A stretch of 56,242 bases of DNA from Nemertoderma westbladi (GCA_032718475.1 JAUCBJ010000819.1:1-56242), one strand, 5' to 3'; positions 31,729 through 42,577 are shown, counted from the stretch's first letter. The notes: generated by a model from the letters alone, not told the origin. Program-made: numbers and translations.

Positions 31729-34700
31729 ATGAGTGACAAACAAGACTATACGAAGAATACACAAACCGACTATGACTCGTGTGACGCGGATAAGTCAGCA
31801 GCGGAGGAACAACAGGGGAAGACTCGCGAGCCTACCGAACCTACACCGTGTGCGTCACCAGTACATCCAACGGGAGTACCGGATGCCGTAGTACGAGGCG
31901 ACGGCAGGACCGAGGACTTTCTAACTGTTCCGCAACCTAGATACAGGGAAACGGACATGGTAAGTTCAGCAGGAAGTCAGGAGAGCGTGGTTAGAAGCGT
32001 CGGTGGATACATGGCGCATATTACCAGGAGTATTGGAGAAGGCCAACGCATATTAGACGGGTTGACCGCTCCTATGTCTCGATTCGAGTTCTACACCCTC
32101 CAGGTTAGAGTACAGAGTAAAGTATATAAGTCCGTAGATAATCTAGTTGGCCTACAAGATCTAGCTAGACAGAGACAGGACATGGATACTCAACTTAGAA
32201 TCCTCGGGAAACTAATGATCGCTAGAGAGAAACTGATTCAGTTTAAGTCGACGATTAGACGGATACAACAGGAACAAGCGGACCAGTTGTTAGGTGAGTC
32301 AGTTTCGGACGAATTATTACAGCCCGAGGAAGAACAGGAACTGTACCGACTGGATGGACAATTGAAACATCTGACGGACCACTTACGTATGTGCGGCGAA
32401 GACGTCGGCGATTTGGAAACCGTGCCGGAATATACGAGGGAAACTTCACCCGTACGAATCGAATCGGCACCGGGAATGCTGGACCAATCGTTAGTGAGTA
32501 TTCGCAGCGAAATTGGCGAGATAAGTATCGTGACGTCAGAAATTTCCAGACAGCAACAACAACATGATAGACAACAACGGGAAGCGGAGGAACAAGCTCA
32601 ATTGTTGACGGCACAAGCGGCGGTAGAAGAAGAAAAACTACGTGTTGCGAATGTTGCAAGAATCTCTCATCTGCAAGAACAAGCCGAGTTGGAAGCGGCC
32701 GAGATGGAAAGGTTGGAGTTGGACATCGCCCAACAAGCAGCAGCGGCCGAGTTAGCGCGACAGAGGTTAGTATCAGAAGCGAGAGCCGAGATGAAAAAAC
32801 GGCAAATAAAGGCTCAGTCAGCTATACGACAAGCAGAGTTCGAGGCGCAACAACAACAAACGGAACAACGCGAGAAAGAAGTTAAACTTCATTTCGAACT
32901 CGGGAAGAAGGCGAGAGAATTAGCCAACGCGAAGGAAGATCTGGATCTACAAGCCCGCGATCGATCGATGAGATCTCGAGATGGACATGACTTGGACCAG
33001 ATAGAGGTAAGACATCGCCAAATTCAGGAACGGAAGAAGGAAGGAAGCGTAGGAGCACCCGGACGGGAACGACAATTAGTAAAGGACTTGTGTCAACGAT
33101 TCCCACAGGTAACTCATATGTTTGCACCGGTTACGACTAAGGAACCTGTTTCGATTGCGGGTAGTAGTAACATTTCTCCTATCCATGGTGCGACGGAACA
33201 CAGGTTTGTTATTCCGGACGAGTTTACACCGCCAAGAGCAACGTCGTCGCCTATTCCAAAAGTCAAGGTAAGTAACCCACCGATTACAGATCGTAGTAGT
33301 TTATTAGTCGAACCTGCACTACTGACAACTAAACAGGTGAGTCCACCGTCGACACCTAAACCTGTTACACACTACGCTTATCCAATGACGTTTCGACCCA
33401 CAAGGCCAGTTGTTTCAAATGCTGTCATTCGCCCACCGATCAACCAATTTGCATCGCAATCTACGACTTCGAGGAAGACTTGTGAGCCTACCGAACAACG
33501 GAGAACAGTGGAGACGCGACCATTCAACCAATTTACATCGCAATCTACGACTTCGAGGAAGACTTGTGAGCCTACCGAACAACGGAGATCAGTGGACGAT
33601 GTTCCGAAACGAAACGTGAGAATTCGTACGACGCAACGAACGCGAGCACGTCAACCACCATATCCAGATGATAGTAGTACTTCGAGCGAATCGGATTACC
33701 CGAAACGCGAGGTATTTAGAACAGGGGCGGCCGATGAATATAAACGCGAGCGTTCAGACAACTCCTTTGCAGACAATCCTCCACAGAATACACCAACACA
33801 GAAGGCGTTACAACCAACGGACGCAATTAGTACACAACAGTTCGCCGACATCCTGCGACCAGTTGTTAATAAGTTGGCTCAGATCGAGGAACGTCTGGAG
33901 GAAGTTCAAACCGACAGTTCGAGAAATTCCGAATTCGAACACAATAGACACCCGAAGGAACCACAAAGACCGGTACCTTCAAACCCCACATCGTATCAGG
34001 GAAAAGCGCCAAGAAGGGATATCAACCAGCGTACCAACCAAGGACGCGAAACTCTGAACGTTGCCGAGGAGATAGCGAAATTCGCAGCCAGACAAGGATT
34101 GCCGGTACAACAACCACCGAAGTTTTCCGGTAGCTCAAAACACTGGCATACTTTCGTAGACTATATCGAATCCCAGATCGCCGTGTGCGCCTTTACATCA
34201 CGGGAGAAGTTCAATTACCTGCTCCAAACGTTGTCAGGAGAACCTAAACGTTTGGCGGAGACTTTCGTCGGTGTACCGGACGCTTTCGAACTAGCGTACG
34301 ATCGTTTAACTTCGATATACGGAGGTACAGTTAGTATGGCCAGGTCAGTAATAGAGGAACTCTGTAAGGGAGGGGCTATCACTAAACCCGTCGACTTATT
34401 AAAACTAGCTGACGAGATAAAAAACGCTATCACTACTTTAAAATCCATTGGACAACTTGATTACGGGAATACCCCTACAGTCCTATTAAAGATCATAGGA
34501 CGACTCCACCATCGACTTCGTCGGGAGTGGAGAAAGGTCGAATACCAGCGAGAAGAGCGGGGAGGATTCTTAAAATTAGAAGATGTGTACCTTTTAATAT
34601 CCAGGGAGGCGGTAGTAGAAACTCGATCTAACTACACCGACCAGCACATCGTGGCAGAAGGGATCACATTGCCATCCTCCAACCGACAAAAACCCCAGAC

Positions 34701-37700
34701 AACATCCACTAAGACGGCCACTTACACCACACCGACGGAATCACGACAATTCTCGGACGGTAGTAGGGTATCTGCGCCCATTGGGACAAAACAGACGAGA
34801 CAACAACTCGGTACCGACTTCAGCGGCTGCCAATACTGCGAGCATCTAGGCAAGCGGTATATCGGTCACAAGTTTCGAGGTTGTCGACAATTTCGCGAGT
34901 TGAACTCGGAAGAACGACGGCTGCAAATACGGCCATTGGACTCTTGTTGGCGGTGTACGCGACACGGACACGTCCGTAAAGATTGCCCAAATACCGACAC
35001 TTGTCCATCCTGTGGACGCAACCACGACGGTCTGCTCCACACAGACAGCCACACGCCGACGAAACGCTTCGCCAGGGAACACCCGGAAGCAGCAGCGAGA
35101 TGTGATGCGGCTTACCGAAAACGAGAATCGAAAACGACTCCAACCTTCGTGACCCATATTGAGGATTGCTTCTCAGAACAATCCGGATCGTCGGACGAAG
35201 AATCAGAAGACGACGACGAATATTCCAATGGAGACGAACAACCGTCGATTGCGCTTCTGACTACTGACCAACTGAAGGGATTCAGTGTAATTCCGATTAA
35301 GGTTACTGGCACAAAGGGGAGCAAAAGAATCTACGCGATTCTAGATTCAGCCTCATCTCATAGCTACGTGGATGAAAAGATAGCTGACGTAGTGACGGAT
35401 CTTAAACAAGGTAAGCACGTCAGTTATACCGTAAGTAGTATGCACGGACAGCGTGCAATACCAGTGACACGAGTCAAGTTAAACTTAGACTCTCTTCTTC
35501 CAAAATCGCAGCACAGCGAGAGGGAGAGGTCTTTGTTACCTTTTAGAGATCTAACCTTTGCGGCCACGAAGGACTTTAGTAACCTACTAGGTCCAGTGCC
35601 GGAACAATCTCTAGAGGACCGTAAGTATTTCAGACACCTTGGTGTACCCGAATGTCCTGTCAATTATAGATCGGTAGCAATGCTGATCGGGACGGACCAA
35701 TTCAACCTACATCAGGTGTGGGAAACCAGACCATCGGCAGTTGTAGCGGGAAACGCATACGCCTGCAGAACGCCGATAGGGTGGTATACTCGAGCGCCTG
35801 TGCGCACACTAGACGTAAGTGACGAGGAAGACGATGTACAGAGTACATGTAGTTTATTAACTACAAATTCAATTCATTCCTTCTCACACGACGTGAACCA
35901 TACTACACTACAGTCGACAAAACATAACAGACGTGTAACTAGTATGATAAGTCACAAGGAGCAGCTAATCCACAAGGTGAGTTTAGAACTTGGGGAGAAG
36001 ACGAGTCAGCTAGAGATTCCATCGACGACAGATGATAGGCTTGCGAGTCTACCTACCCCAACGACATCAACAATGCCCGTCGATATCGATGATGACGCGT
36101 TGAGAAATCATCAAATGGAACAAGCCGCATTGGACAAAGAATTAACGGAGAAGACTATCAGGTGGTTAGAACAAGATACAGCTGAACCTGGTAGCTACGA
36201 ACCTTGTATGTCGGAACAGGAGAAACAATCTCTGAAGATCATGGAAGATACTATCCACCAGACGAAAGACGGACATTATGAGGTAGGGATGTTATGGCGT
36301 AGCCAAAGTCCTAAACTTATAAACAACTATCCACTAGCCTTGAGACGTCTACACTCAATACGGCAACGTCTATTAAAGGACGAGAAAGCCCATCTGCAGT
36401 ACAATACTCAGATGGAGACGTATTTGACTAAGGGATATGCTATCCGAATGACTAACCCGGAGATAGTGACTGACCAAACATATTACTTGCCACATCACTA
36501 TGTGAGACACCCCGATAAACCAGACAAAGTACGCGTAGTCAATGACTGTGCGGCTCTGTTTGAGGGAATGTCCCTCAATAGTGAGTTGATGGATGGACCA
36601 AACATGAATAATTATCTTATGGGGGTGATTATGCGCTTCCGTCAGCGTCAAGTAGCCTTTACATGTGACGTTGAAGCGATGTTTCACCAAGTGAGAGCGT
36701 TAGAGCGAGACAGAGACAGTTTGCGGTTCCTCTGGTACCCGGAAGGAGACTTAAGTCTACCACCAGCGACTTACCAAATGCAAGTTCGCGTTTTCGGTGC
36801 CAGAGACAGCCCAAATTGCACGATGTACGCCCTAAAGCAGGCCGCTAGAGATCAGAAACATCTATATGACCCAGAGATAATTAAAATCGTAGAGCGTGAC
36901 TTTTACGTTGACGACGGTTTACAGAGTTGCGACACAGTAGAACGTGCTACAACAGTAGCACATCAATTACGGGACTGCTTAGCGGGCGGAGGTTTTAACC
37001 TCACCAAATTCGCCTCAAACAGTGCCGAATTAGTAGACTCATTCGGGACGACTGAGCGTGGAGGTGGTGACATAGACCTAGAGTTCGAACCACTACCGAC
37101 GACCAAGGTGTTGGGGCTCTTTTGGGACCCAAACACGGACAACTTCCGAGTGAAGGTGAGACTGGACAGTCAAGAGAACACACTGACAAAGAGATCATGC
37201 TTGTCAAAGTTGAGCCGATTGTTCGATCCGTTAGGATTCATCAGTCCAGTAATACTGCAAGCTCGCATTTATATGCGCAGTATTTGGAAGGATGGACTAA
37301 CATGGGACGAGCCGATCTCATCAGACCAAGTGGACTTATGGAAGACCTGGGAGGCGGAATTATCTTCGCTAGAGGATTATTCCATACCCAGGGTTTACTT
37401 TCCATTACAAAGTACATTTCCTGACAACTTGGAATTACACTGTTTTTCTGACGCCAGTGACAACGGTTTTGGTGTGGTAGCGTACTTGCGCAGACAAGTA
37501 GACTCAGACGAGTTCGATGTTTCGCTCATTACTTCTAAGGCTAAGACCATGCCTACTAAGTATATGACGACACCACGAGCTGAGCTACAAGCCGCAACCC
37601 TGTCAACCACCATCGTGAACCTCATACAGACAGAACTACAGTCGAGTTTACAGATATTTTATTGGACTGACGCGACGTTGGTTTTATTTTACATAAACAA

Positions 37701-40308
37701 CGACACGCTTGAATTCAAGACATTCGTAGCTAACCGTCGCGCAGAAATTCTAGATCGTTCAATAAAAGAGGATTGGCGACATTGTCCCGGACCACAAAAC
37801 CTAGCTGATATTGCGTCGCGAGGAATGATGCCTGAGGAATTCTGTAAACCGGAGAACAAAGAATTTTGGCAACACGGACCCCAGTTCTTGCAGAAATCGA
37901 CACAAGATTGGCCTCCGTTATACGACAACAAGTCTAACACCATCCCTAAGGACGCCGAAATCAAGAAACCAAAAAAGGGGAAGACAAAGAAAAAGACAAC
38001 GGCGGTCAAACTCAAGAAAAAACCGAAGGCGAAATGGAAAGATATAACTTCAAAGGTCAAGAGAGGAAGACTTGCGAGCCTTTCTACACCAGACATATCG
38101 CCAGACGGTCAACCAGACACGTTACTAGACGGTCAACCAGACGTTTTGCCAGACATATCACAAAATGTTCTACCAGACACTAGTGACATACTGACAAATA
38201 GTAAAGCCGCAGTTTCCCTATTGGAGCGGCCTTCTATCGACAAACAACCAGATACGTTACCAGACGTATCGCCAGACACATTACTAGACAGTCGACTAGA
38301 CATTTTGTCAGAAACATCACAAAATGTTCTACCGGACATTAGTAATGTATTGACAAACAGTAAAGCCGCAGTTTCCCTATTGGAGCGGCCTTGTATTGAA
38401 AAACTACCAATTTTGACACACTTGAGCAACCATAAGCACGGTGAAACCTCATGTATTACAGATGTGGGTAGTACCTACGCTAATGTAAATACAGGTGTTA
38501 CTTTGCGCTCAAGAGACATACCAAACTTGCAACCTATGGTGAGACCTGGGATTAATGTCGGCAGAAAATTAAGTTTACCGAAACCTGCTGACCCCATAGA
38601 GTTCAAACCACCATTAACGATCGACTTACAAAGTACTGACGATCAAGGTAAGAAGACGAAGAAGGACAAATTACTTGTAGACCCGGACGGATCAACAGTC
38701 AACAAGGGAATACTTACCGGCGGACCCGTGGGCCCTTCTAGTAATTCAAAACCTTCCAAAATCTCCATTGACTTACCTGATGACGTCACAAATACTTACG
38801 TCGACCGTATTGTAAACCTAACAGATTCTTGGTCAAACGCTTGCCGAAAATTAGCGTGGATTGTACGTTTTGTACAATACGTTAAAGGCAAACGTGACTT
38901 TACACGTCGACTTACATTGGCTGAGATTGACAGGTGTGAGATTAAATTAATTCGCCATTACCAACTGCGATATTTCGCGCGCGAATTCACATCTATAAAT
39001 CAAGGTCAACCAATCAAGTCGTCACCAATACTGAGTTGGAGTCCGATTATTTATAATGGCTTAATTTGTCATAAATCACGGCTTCAAAACATTGACTTTA
39101 ACACAAACTTTAGGTACCCAATAATAATACCGCAACACCACGAACTACAACATGCAATGATACTGGACGCACATCTACATCTGAAACACGCTGGAAGACA
39201 CCACTGTCTTTCCTACTTACGTACTAGATTTGTATTAATTAGACCCAGTAAAGCATTAAGTTCAGTGACACGTACGTGTATTATTTGTAAAAAGGTACAT
39301 TCTAGAATAGGTACCCAAGAAATGAGTGAACTACCACAAGCACGACTTCAAGCATTCAGACCACCTTTTACAGAGACTGGAATTGATTGCTTTGGTCCCA
39401 TACATACGAAACGTGGACGCATACTAGTAAAACGCTGGGGACTGATTTTCACATGTATGTCCAGTAGGGCAGTTCATATTGAACGTGTGATGGATCTTTC
39501 CACCAACGCGTTTATACTAGCACTGCGGCGATTTATCGCCAGACGCGGACTAGTGAAATGCTTGTACTCAGACCAAGGGACAAACTTTGTTGGTGCTCGG
39601 AATGAGATTGCTAGAGCCTTTAAGAAATTAGATCATGATCAAATCTCGAACGAACTACAACCTCACAAGATTGTTTGGAAGTTTAATCCTCCAGATAGTC
39701 CTTGGAGAGGCGGAGTCTGGGAGAGATTGATTAGATCTATAAAGACGGCAATGGCAAAGGTCATTCCAGTAAACCACATACTGACAGACGACCAACTGAC
39801 AACACTGTTTGTTGAAATCGAGGCAATACTAAATACTAGACCAATAGTATTAGTACCCGATGACAAACAATCTCAGTTCGCTTTGACACCGGCACACCTG
39901 CTAATGCAGGCACCGACGACTTTGATGCCTATTTCTATTCCAATAGAAAGCGACAGCTACGGTAGAAAAGCGTGGAAAATCACGCAACTACTGGCTAACA
40001 AATTCTGGGAAATATGGCAAAACCATTATTTGCCCTCTATTTCTGCCAGAACAACTTGGTACAATAACACCCGCGCATTAAAGCCGGGAGATCACGTGCT
40101 GTTAGCGGAAGTGAATCTAAAAAGACGCTTCTGGATAACAGGTGTCATTTTAGCCACACATCCATCTATGGATGGAGTGACAAGAACTGTGACAGTACGG
40201 ACAATTGACGGTCGTACAGTTGACAGACCGACTCAACGTCTCGTACTTCTTGAAGAGACTCGTAACGAGTCTGGAGACTACAAATCTCCACCTAATACTA
40301 GTAAATAA
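31729..40308 (+). CDS. BEL/Pao gag-pol polyprotein, 2859 aa
   Basis: One uninterrupted ORF from ATG (MSDKQDYTKN). Domains by residue: long Q/E-rich coiled coil about 270-430; 28-residue tandem duplication (SQSTTSRKTCEPTEQRR) about 575-625; DUF1759-like gag core about 782-965; zinc knuckles about 1034-1100 (CWRCTRHGHVRKDC); aspartic protease with DSASSHSYV (Asp 1206); RT with TCDVEAMF (Asp 1647) and YVDD (1726-1729); RNase H with SDAS (Asp 1908); Lys-rich spacer and 53-residue tandem repeat (NSKAAVSLLERP) about 2085-2230; integrase HHCC finger, then DDE residues Asp 2553, Asp 2615, Glu 2665; C-terminal DUF5641-like domain (RFWITGVIL). It would make virus-like particles, cDNA and integrate it. 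No gag/pol frameshift is present. All catalytic residues are intact. Confidence 0.97.
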   Translation: MSDKQDYTKNTQTDYDSCDADKSAAEEQQGKTREPTEPTPCASPVHPTGVPDAVVRGDGRTEDFLTVPQPRYRETDMVSSAGSQESVVRSVGGYMAHITRSIGEGQRILDGLTAPMSRFEFYTLQVRVQSKVYKSVDNLVGLQDLARQRQDMDTQLRILGKLMIAREKLIQFKSTIRRIQQEQADQLLGESVSDELLQPEEEQELYRLDGQLKHLTDHLRMCGEDVGDLETVPEYTRETSPVRIESAPGMLDQSLVSIRSEIGEISIVTSEISRQQQQHDRQQREAEEQAQLLTAQAAVEEEKLRVANVARISHLQEQAELEAAEMERLELDIAQQAAAAELARQRLVSEARAEMKKRQIKAQSAIRQAEFEAQQQQTEQREKEVKLHFELGKKARELANAKEDLDLQARDRSMRSRDGHDLDQIEVRHRQIQERKKEGSVGAPGRERQLVKDLCQRFPQVTHMFAPVTTKEPVSIAGSSNISPIHGATEHRFVIPDEFTPPRATSSPIPKVKVSNPPITDRSSLLVEPALLTTKQVSPPSTPKPVTHYAYPMTFRPTRPVVSNAVIRPPINQFASQSTTSRKTCEPTEQRRTVETRPFNQFTSQSTTSRKTCEPTEQRRSVDDVPKRNVRIRTTQRTRARQPPYPDDSSTSSESDYPKREVFRTGAADEYKRERSDNSFADNPPQNTPTQKALQPTDAISTQQFADILRPVVNKLAQIEERLEEVQTDSSRNSEFEHNRHPKEPQRPVPSNPTSYQGKAPRRDINQRTNQGRETLNVAEEIAKFAARQGLPVQQPPKFSGSSKHWHTFVDYIESQIAVCAFTSREKFNYLLQTLSGEPKRLAETFVGVPDAFELAYDRLTSIYGGTVSMARSVIEELCKGGAITKPVDLLKLADEIKNAITTLKSIGQLDYGNTPTVLLKIIGRLHHRLRREWRKVEYQREERGGFLKLEDVYLLISREAVVETRSNYTDQHIVAEGITLPSSNRQKPQTTSTKTATYTTPTESRQFSDGSRVSAPIGTKQTRQQLGTDFSGCQYCEHLGKRYIGHKFRGCRQFRELNSEERRLQIRPLDSCWRCTRHGHVRKDCPNTDTCPSCGRNHDGLLHTDSHTPTKRFAREHPEAAARCDAAYRKRESKTTPTFVTHIEDCFSEQSGSSDEESEDDDEYSNGDEQPSIALLTTDQLKGFSVIPIKVTGTKGSKRIYAILDSASSHSYVDEKIADVVTDLKQGKHVSYTVSSMHGQRAIPVTRVKLNLDSLLPKSQHSERERSLLPFRDLTFAATKDFSNLLGPVPEQSLEDRKYFRHLGVPECPVNYRSVAMLIGTDQFNLHQVWETRPSAVVAGNAYACRTPIGWYTRAPVRTLDVSDEEDDVQSTCSLLTTNSIHSFSHDVNHTTLQSTKHNRRVTSMISHKEQLIHKVSLELGEKTSQLEIPSTTDDRLASLPTPTTSTMPVDIDDDALRNHQMEQAALDKELTEKTIRWLEQDTAEPGSYEPCMSEQEKQSLKIMEDTIHQTKDGHYEVGMLWRSQSPKLINNYPLALRRLHSIRQRLLKDEKAHLQYNTQMETYLTKGYAIRMTNPEIVTDQTYYLPHHYVRHPDKPDKVRVVNDCAALFEGMSLNSELMDGPNMNNYLMGVIMRFRQRQVAFTCDVEAMFHQVRALERDRDSLRFLWYPEGDLSLPPATYQMQVRVFGARDSPNCTMYALKQAARDQKHLYDPEIIKIVERDFYVDDGLQSCDTVERATTVAHQLRDCLAGGGFNLTKFASNSAELVDSFGTTERGGGDIDLEFEPLPTTKVLGLFWDPNTDNFRVKVRLDSQENTLTKRSCLSKLSRLFDPLGFISPVILQARIYMRSIWKDGLTWDEPISSDQVDLWKTWEAELSSLEDYSIPRVYFPLQSTFPDNLELHCFSDASDNGFGVVAYLRRQVDSDEFDVSLITSKAKTMPTKYMTTPRAELQAATLSTTIVNLIQTELQSSLQIFYWTDATLVLFYINNDTLEFKTFVANRRAEILDRSIKEDWRHCPGPQNLADIASRGMMPEEFCKPENKEFWQHGPQFLQKSTQDWPPLYDNKSNTIPKDAEIKKPKKGKTKKKTTAVKLKKKPKAKWKDITSKVKRGRLASLSTPDISPDGQPDTLLDGQPDVLPDISQNVLPDTSDILTNSKAAVSLLERPSIDKQPDTLPDVSPDTLLDSRLDILSETSQNVLPDISNVLTNSKAAVSLLERPCIEKLPILTHLSNHKHGETSCITDVGSTYANVNTGVTLRSRDIPNLQPMVRPGINVGRKLSLPKPADPIEFKPPLTIDLQSTDDQGKKTKKDKLLVDPDGSTVNKGILTGGPVGPSSNSKPSKISIDLPDDVTNTYVDRIVNLTDSWSNACRKLAWIVRFVQYVKGKRDFTRRLTLAEIDRCEIKLIRHYQLRYFAREFTSINQGQPIKSSPILSWSPIIYNGLICHKSRLQNIDFNTNFRYPIIIPQHHELQHAMILDAHLHLKHAGRHHCLSYLRTRFVLIRPSKALSSVTRTCIICKKVHSRIGTQEMSELPQARLQAFRPPFTETGIDCFGPIHTKRGRILVKRWGLIFTCMSSRAVHIERVMDLSTNAFILALRRFIARRGLVKCLYSDQGTNFVGARNEIARAFKKLDHDQISNELQPHKIVWKFNPPDSPWRGGVWERLIRSIKTAMAKVIPVNHILTDDQLTTLFVEIEAILNTRPIVLVPDDKQSQFALTPAHLLMQAPTTLMPISIPIESDSYGRKAWKITQLLANKFWEIWQNHYLPSISARTTWYNNTRALKPGDHVLLAEVNLKRRFWITGVILATHPSMDGVTRTVTVRTIDGRTVDRPTQRLVLLEETRNESGDYKSPPNTSK

Positions 40309-40974
40309 TTAGGAGTTTACAAATAGATTTCCACGTACCTGTACACTGTAGTAAGGACAGCGGTAGAATTCCATTGTCTTTATATGTGAACATTGAGGGT
40401 AGTACCCTTATGTGTCACATAGGAGCGGGATTTGTAGGTATAAGAAATGGAATTCTACTTGGAACTCACAATATTGAGACATTTTCGAAATTTTAGACAA
40501 TCCATTTGGATTTGAAAAATTTTTAAAAAATTTTCTCCAGTGAATAGATTTCAGGGTACAGTCGGGTGGAACTTAAAATTAGAGAAACAAGAGAGGAAGA
40601 CTTGCGAGCCTTTCTTAAAATTTTAATTAAATTTTACACGGTCTTGTTTCAATAAGTTACATCAAATAAATAGACTCCCCTATATTTATTACTAATTCTT
40701 GACTGCTTATTTTCTGATAATAGTTTGGGATCAAAAAGTGAGTATTTTAGACTCACAGCCAGTTTAGCCCAAATTCGTTTTTTATTTCGGCAAAAAATTT
40801 TAGATAAGAAGCAGCGTGTCATTAAAGAAACCTTAGATCTTAGGCTATGGGTAGGAGGTTAGAGCGTTGTCGAAGCCCAAAAGGCAGACGAAACTCTCAC
40901 GTCTCCTCACAACTAACCACAAACTCTGTTGTATTCCCTCTAGTAGTAATGATTATGTAACTACACCTCTAATT
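40309..40974 (+). other. Spacer between pol and accessory ORFs
   Basis: AT-rich and noncoding. It contains at 40588-40615 a 28-nt exact copy of a stretch inside pol (38058-38085). The frame of the next ORF is open from 40867 but has no ATG before 40975. Confidence 0.5.
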
Positions 40975-41157
40975 ATGGAGAAAGGGATACAAGGAGAGCC
41001 GAGATGGGGATATGATATTCAAGAGGAAGCGGCAGCTTCATTCGAAAGATTTGGAGCTAAAGATTACACTATATTTGGAATAAAGGAATTATCAGAAAGT
41101 ACAGCGAAACTCGCAAACACTAAATATGACACGACGTATCGTGGAGATTACGGATGA
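40975..41157 (+). CDS. Small ORF overlapping the zinc-knuckle ORF
   Basis: 60 residues from ATG (MEKGIQGEPRWGYDIQEEAA), overlapping the next ORF by 32 nt in the -1 frame relative to it. No known domain. It could be an upstream ORF, or the N-terminus of the next protein joined by frameshifting or splicing. Confidence 0.35.
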   Translation: MEKGIQGEPRWGYDIQEEAAASFERFGAKDYTIFGIKELSESTAKLANTKYDTTYRGDYG

Positions 41158-42184
41158 ATCACGGCAGACGCGCGCGCCTATCGGTCACCTTGGTGATGAT
41201 TTCGAAGTAACTACTACGATCGCCGACGATCCTTTAGAGGAACTTCTTGAGATAGAAAGGAACCTCCCGAAGAAATCTCAGACGGAGATTCGACAACTTG
41301 AAGCAACAGATGCTATAGTTTGTATACAACCTTCAGAAACCTACCAACCCATAGACCCAGATGATTACGATTATAGTATGGGAGGAAGCGCTCGACCGAT
41401 TGGGGATCTTATATACGAACGAGTATGGTACCCTGCCAATACGATGTGTAGTAAATGTGGCGTCGCTGGACATCATATGGCAAAGTGCAGTGGAAAGCAC
41501 ATTACTACGACTCAGCTAATCTGTGGATGGTGTGGGGATCAAGGGTCTCATACCTTTTATACTTGCTGGAGATTTATGGCTCAATGTACTTACTGCAATA
41601 TAAAAGGACATCGAGCATCTGAATGCCAACTAAGAGACATACCTTATGAACACGAATCTGTAAAACTCGTGAGGAAATTATTTGACGAGTGGGAAGATTT
41701 AGCCGACGAACATGTATCAGCACAAAGAAGACGGTTTCCGATGAGAGCGCATCTCGGATTTTGGGCGGTAAATCCTCAAACGATGATGTCGGAAGGATAT
41801 ATCTCCGCTATGCCCCAATATGACGAACTTATCGAGGTTGTCGATATTTTGCCCCACGACAGCGGATTCCGAGTGGTGCGCGAGTATCTGTTACAAATTC
41901 ACCCGGATAACAAAAACACATGGAATTTTCAGAAAGTCGTTAATCGGATTACGTATGGTGAATTCGATCGTTTCCGAACTGAAAAGCGGAACAAGGGAGC
42001 TTGGTTAACCGTCGCATGGGCGTACCGAGCCGCGTTTTACCACAAACGTATACGAGCGAGCGTATTCGAGGAAGAGGAGGTCCTAGAGGCGACAAATATA
42101 CCAGCCACTCCGGTTGCGCCGTCTGCACGTCACCCTCGGGAGGACGGACAGGGTAGGATCATACGGGTCCAGAAAGTGGGCTAA
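41126..42184 (+). CDS. Triple zinc-knuckle accessory protein (env position)
   Basis: 352 residues from ATG (MTRRIVEITDESRQ). The central region has CSKCGVAGHHMAKC, CGWCGDQGSHTFYTC (one residue longer) and CTYCNIKGHRASEC: three CCHC knuckles. Then LFDEWEDLADEHV, HLGFWAVNPQTMMSEGYIS. The same layout appears in 5347-6162 of a different LTR element. It sits where env is found in some BEL elements but has no signal peptide or membrane segment, so it is not an envelope protein. A second nucleic-acid-binding (nucleocapsid-like) factor is the simplest reading; the function is not known. Confidence 0.75.
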   Translation: MTRRIVEITDESRQTRAPIGHLGDDFEVTTTIADDPLEELLEIERNLPKKSQTEIRQLEATDAIVCIQPSETYQPIDPDDYDYSMGGSARPIGDLIYERVWYPANTMCSKCGVAGHHMAKCSGKHITTTQLICGWCGDQGSHTFYTCWRFMAQCTYCNIKGHRASECQLRDIPYEHESVKLVRKLFDEWEDLADEHVSAQRRRFPMRAHLGFWAVNPQTMMSEGYISAMPQYDELIEVVDILPHDSGFRVVREYLLQIHPDNKNTWNFQKVVNRITYGEFDRFRTEKRNKGAWLTVAWAYRAAFYHKRIRASVFEEEEVLEATNIPATPVAPSARHPREDGQGRIIRVQKVG

Positions 42185-42577
42185 CAATTGAAGAAAATTA
42201 TTAATGTAGAAGAACGCAAGGGAGTTGAGCCGACTATTCGAGTTACTCGGGATACGGTATCGCTTCCAAGAGAACCAGTAGGAGGGTCGGGACATACACC
42301 AGCTGATCAACAGGGGGCGCAAGCTACTCTTGGGTCTGCGTCGTCCGCTTCTCGCGCGTTCCCAGACGTTCTACCAACTGTAGTGACAACTGATCGGTCA
42401 CGAGGAATCGGTCGAGGTTTTGGGATGCCAAATAGACGAATTTGCGAGGAAATAGTCGCACCGTCTCTCAACGTCCAAACGAAACCAGTGACTCGCCCCA
42501 CGAGTCCCATATCGCGAGCAAAGTCACCTGTGCGCAGTTTTCGAGGACGCGGCAGGGCTCGATCAACTAAGCGATAA
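42185..42577 (+). other. In-frame basic C-terminal extension after TAA
   Basis: After the TAA at 42182-42184 the same frame runs 130 more codons (CAA TTG AAG AAA..., an ATG-less start, NTG at 42188) to a TAA at 42575. The product is Ser/Arg/Gly-rich, ending FRGRGRARSTKR. TAA followed by CAA TTG is close to the known readthrough context (stop-CAR-YYA). It is either a readthrough product or a recently interrupted C-terminus. Confidence 0.45.

Noticed and set aside
40867-41157. Programmed frameshift joining the small ORF to the zinc-knuckle ORF
   Set aside because: No slippery site was found in the 32-nt overlap, and the other element has a different frame relation upstream; left open only as a possibility.
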